DNA of 64,000 bases from Saccharomycopsis fibuligera x Saccharomycopsis cf. fibuligera (Eukaryota > Ascomycota > Saccharomycetes > Ascoideales > Saccharomycopsidaceae): assembly GCA_001936135.1 (NCBI GenBank), contig CP012819.1:806001-870000 (forward strand), in the 5' to 3' direction. The notes beneath the pieces were generated by a model. The model made no database searches and was not told where the DNA came from. It saw only the letters and a program-made list of their open reading frames with translations. The translations under genes and the position numbers were made by a program. The number at the start of each line of letters is the position of its first letter. Position 1 is the stretch's first letter. This document shows, piece by piece, positions 63,305-64,000 of this stretch.

Positions 63305-64000
63305 ATGGCGTCTGAGGAGTTCCAGCTATCCAAATCCACATTGGGAAAAAAACAATACTGGGATGATTTTTATAAACTTGAAGAAACAAACTTTGAGATT
63401 AATTCAGAAGATACCGGAGAATGTTGGTTTGATGAATCAAACGCAGAAGAAAAGATGATAGAGTTCTTGGTGGAAAATTTTGAAGAATTAGATACTATTA
63501 ACAGGAGGTCCAAAATTTTAGATCTTGGCACCGGTAACGGGCATTTGTTATTTGAGCTTCGTCAACATGAAGATGGATTTTTCAAAGATAGTCCGTTGAT
63601 TGGTATTGACTACTCTGAAAACTCCGTCAAATTTGCACAAAAAATTGCTACTCAGAGGCATTTTGACAATAATATTTCATTCTATCAGGTGGATTTTCTC
63701 ACTAAATATAAAGAATTTCTTGAAAGTAGTGTGTTTCACGATATAGATATCTTCTTAGATAAAGGAACTCTTGACGCAATTGCCCTTAATGATGAAAAAT
63801 ACCCATACGAAGATGGCAAATCATATGTGGGTTACGAATTATACCCTAGAGTCGTTGAAAAACTTATGAAGAAGGATTCTGTGTTGCTTATTACTAGTTG
63901 CAATTTTAGCGAAGAGGAATTAACTAAAGTTATACTCAACAATAGCAGCCATTTGCAAGTTTGGAAGCAAATCAACTATCCAAGCTTTGAGTTTGGTGGG
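63305..64000 (+). CDS. EFM4: Lysine methyltransferase Efm4, 3' end outside the window
   Basis: The frame runs from ATG 63305 to the window edge (232 codons, no stop); the yeast protein is 257 residues, so about 25 are missing. Efm4 (METTL10 in animals) methylates translation elongation factor eEF1A on a lysine. The N-terminus ASEEFQLSKSTLGKKQYWDDFYKLEETNF matches the family. The SAM-binding motif I is KILDLGTGNGHLLFEL, motif II-like acidic end is LIGIDYSENSVKFA, and DIDIFLDKGTLDAIALN carries the DKGTLDA signature of this group. The last visible residues NYPSFEFGG lie just before the family's C-terminal strand. No intron is evident. Confidence 0.92.
   Translation, partial: MASEEFQLSKSTLGKKQYWDDFYKLEETNFEINSEDTGECWFDESNAEEKMIEFLVENFEELDTINRRSKILDLGTGNGHLLFELRQHEDGFFKDSPLIGIDYSENSVKFAQKIATQRHFDNNISFYQVDFLTKYKEFLESSVFHDIDIFLDKGTLDAIALNDEKYPYEDGKSYVGYELYPRVVEKLMKKDSVLLITSCNFSEEELTKVILNNSSHLQVWKQINYPSFEFGG

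Noticed and set aside
1-64000. CRISPR array, prophage, or bacterial-type operon
   Set aside because: No spaced direct repeats of that type and no bacterial gene layout; the DNA is clearly eukaryotic.

Overview
The window is nuclear DNA of a budding yeast (Saccharomycotina). Introns are short and few per gene, nearly all carry an exact TACTAAC branch point, intergenic DNA is rich in A/T homopolymers, and the proteins match yeast orthologues such as MED8, RIM2, ACF2, TIM9, FIS1, ARC15, QCR8 and EFM4. Three points suggest the CTG (Candida/Lodderomyces) clade: a nuclear gene that looks like mitochondrial VAR1, an MFG1-type LIM-binding regulator with very long Gln tracts, and an apparent lack of CTG codons at conserved leucines in the proteins I inspected. 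One CTG in RIM2 (5184-5186) sits at a conserved hydrophobic site and argues the other way, so the genetic code is not settled from this window. The species cannot be named.

Layout. 1-9.8 kb: the end of an RbAp48-type WD40 gene, MED8, RPS9 (476-nt intron), RIM2 and a WBP11-like gene. 9.8-20 kb: a 1918-residue protein with a DH-like and several PH-like regions, then the GH81 glucanase ACF2/ENG2, which has an in-frame hydrophobic leader before its ATG. 20-27 kb: a 10-bp minisatellite, AHP1-type peroxiredoxin, URA3, TIM9, eIF3m, a small membrane protein and nuclear VAR1. 27.7-34.5 kb: MFG1-like regulator and the golgin COY1, divergently arranged. 34.5-39 kb: a patch of LTR-like fossils around tRNA-Asn and tRNA-Leu, with a decayed RPL17 copy. 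39-46.7 kb: an unknown gene, QCR8, an MNN11-type mannosyltransferase, an unknown gene with two introns, and FIS1. 46.7-52.6 kb: a 5.9-kb stretch with no believable gene, the best candidate in the window for a regional centromere. 52.6-64 kb: a kinesin with poly-Gln inside its motor, ARC15, catalase, an orphan intron signature, an SDR enzyme with an intron, a WDR83-like WD40 protein and the start of EFM4.

The genes are mostly unrelated housekeeping functions. Loose themes are mitochondrial function (RIM2, TIM9, VAR1, QCR8, FIS1), peroxide defence (AHP1-type peroxiredoxin, catalase) and secretory or cell-wall work (ACF2, COY1, MNN11-type). Many conventional start codons had to be moved inward because the longest open frame begins at a non-ATG codon; those choices are noted per gene. 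No classical novel system (defence island, gene cluster) is visible. The most unusual signals are the gene desert, the orphan intron upstream of the SDR gene, the ACF2 leader, and the RPL17 relic lying among retroelement fossils.
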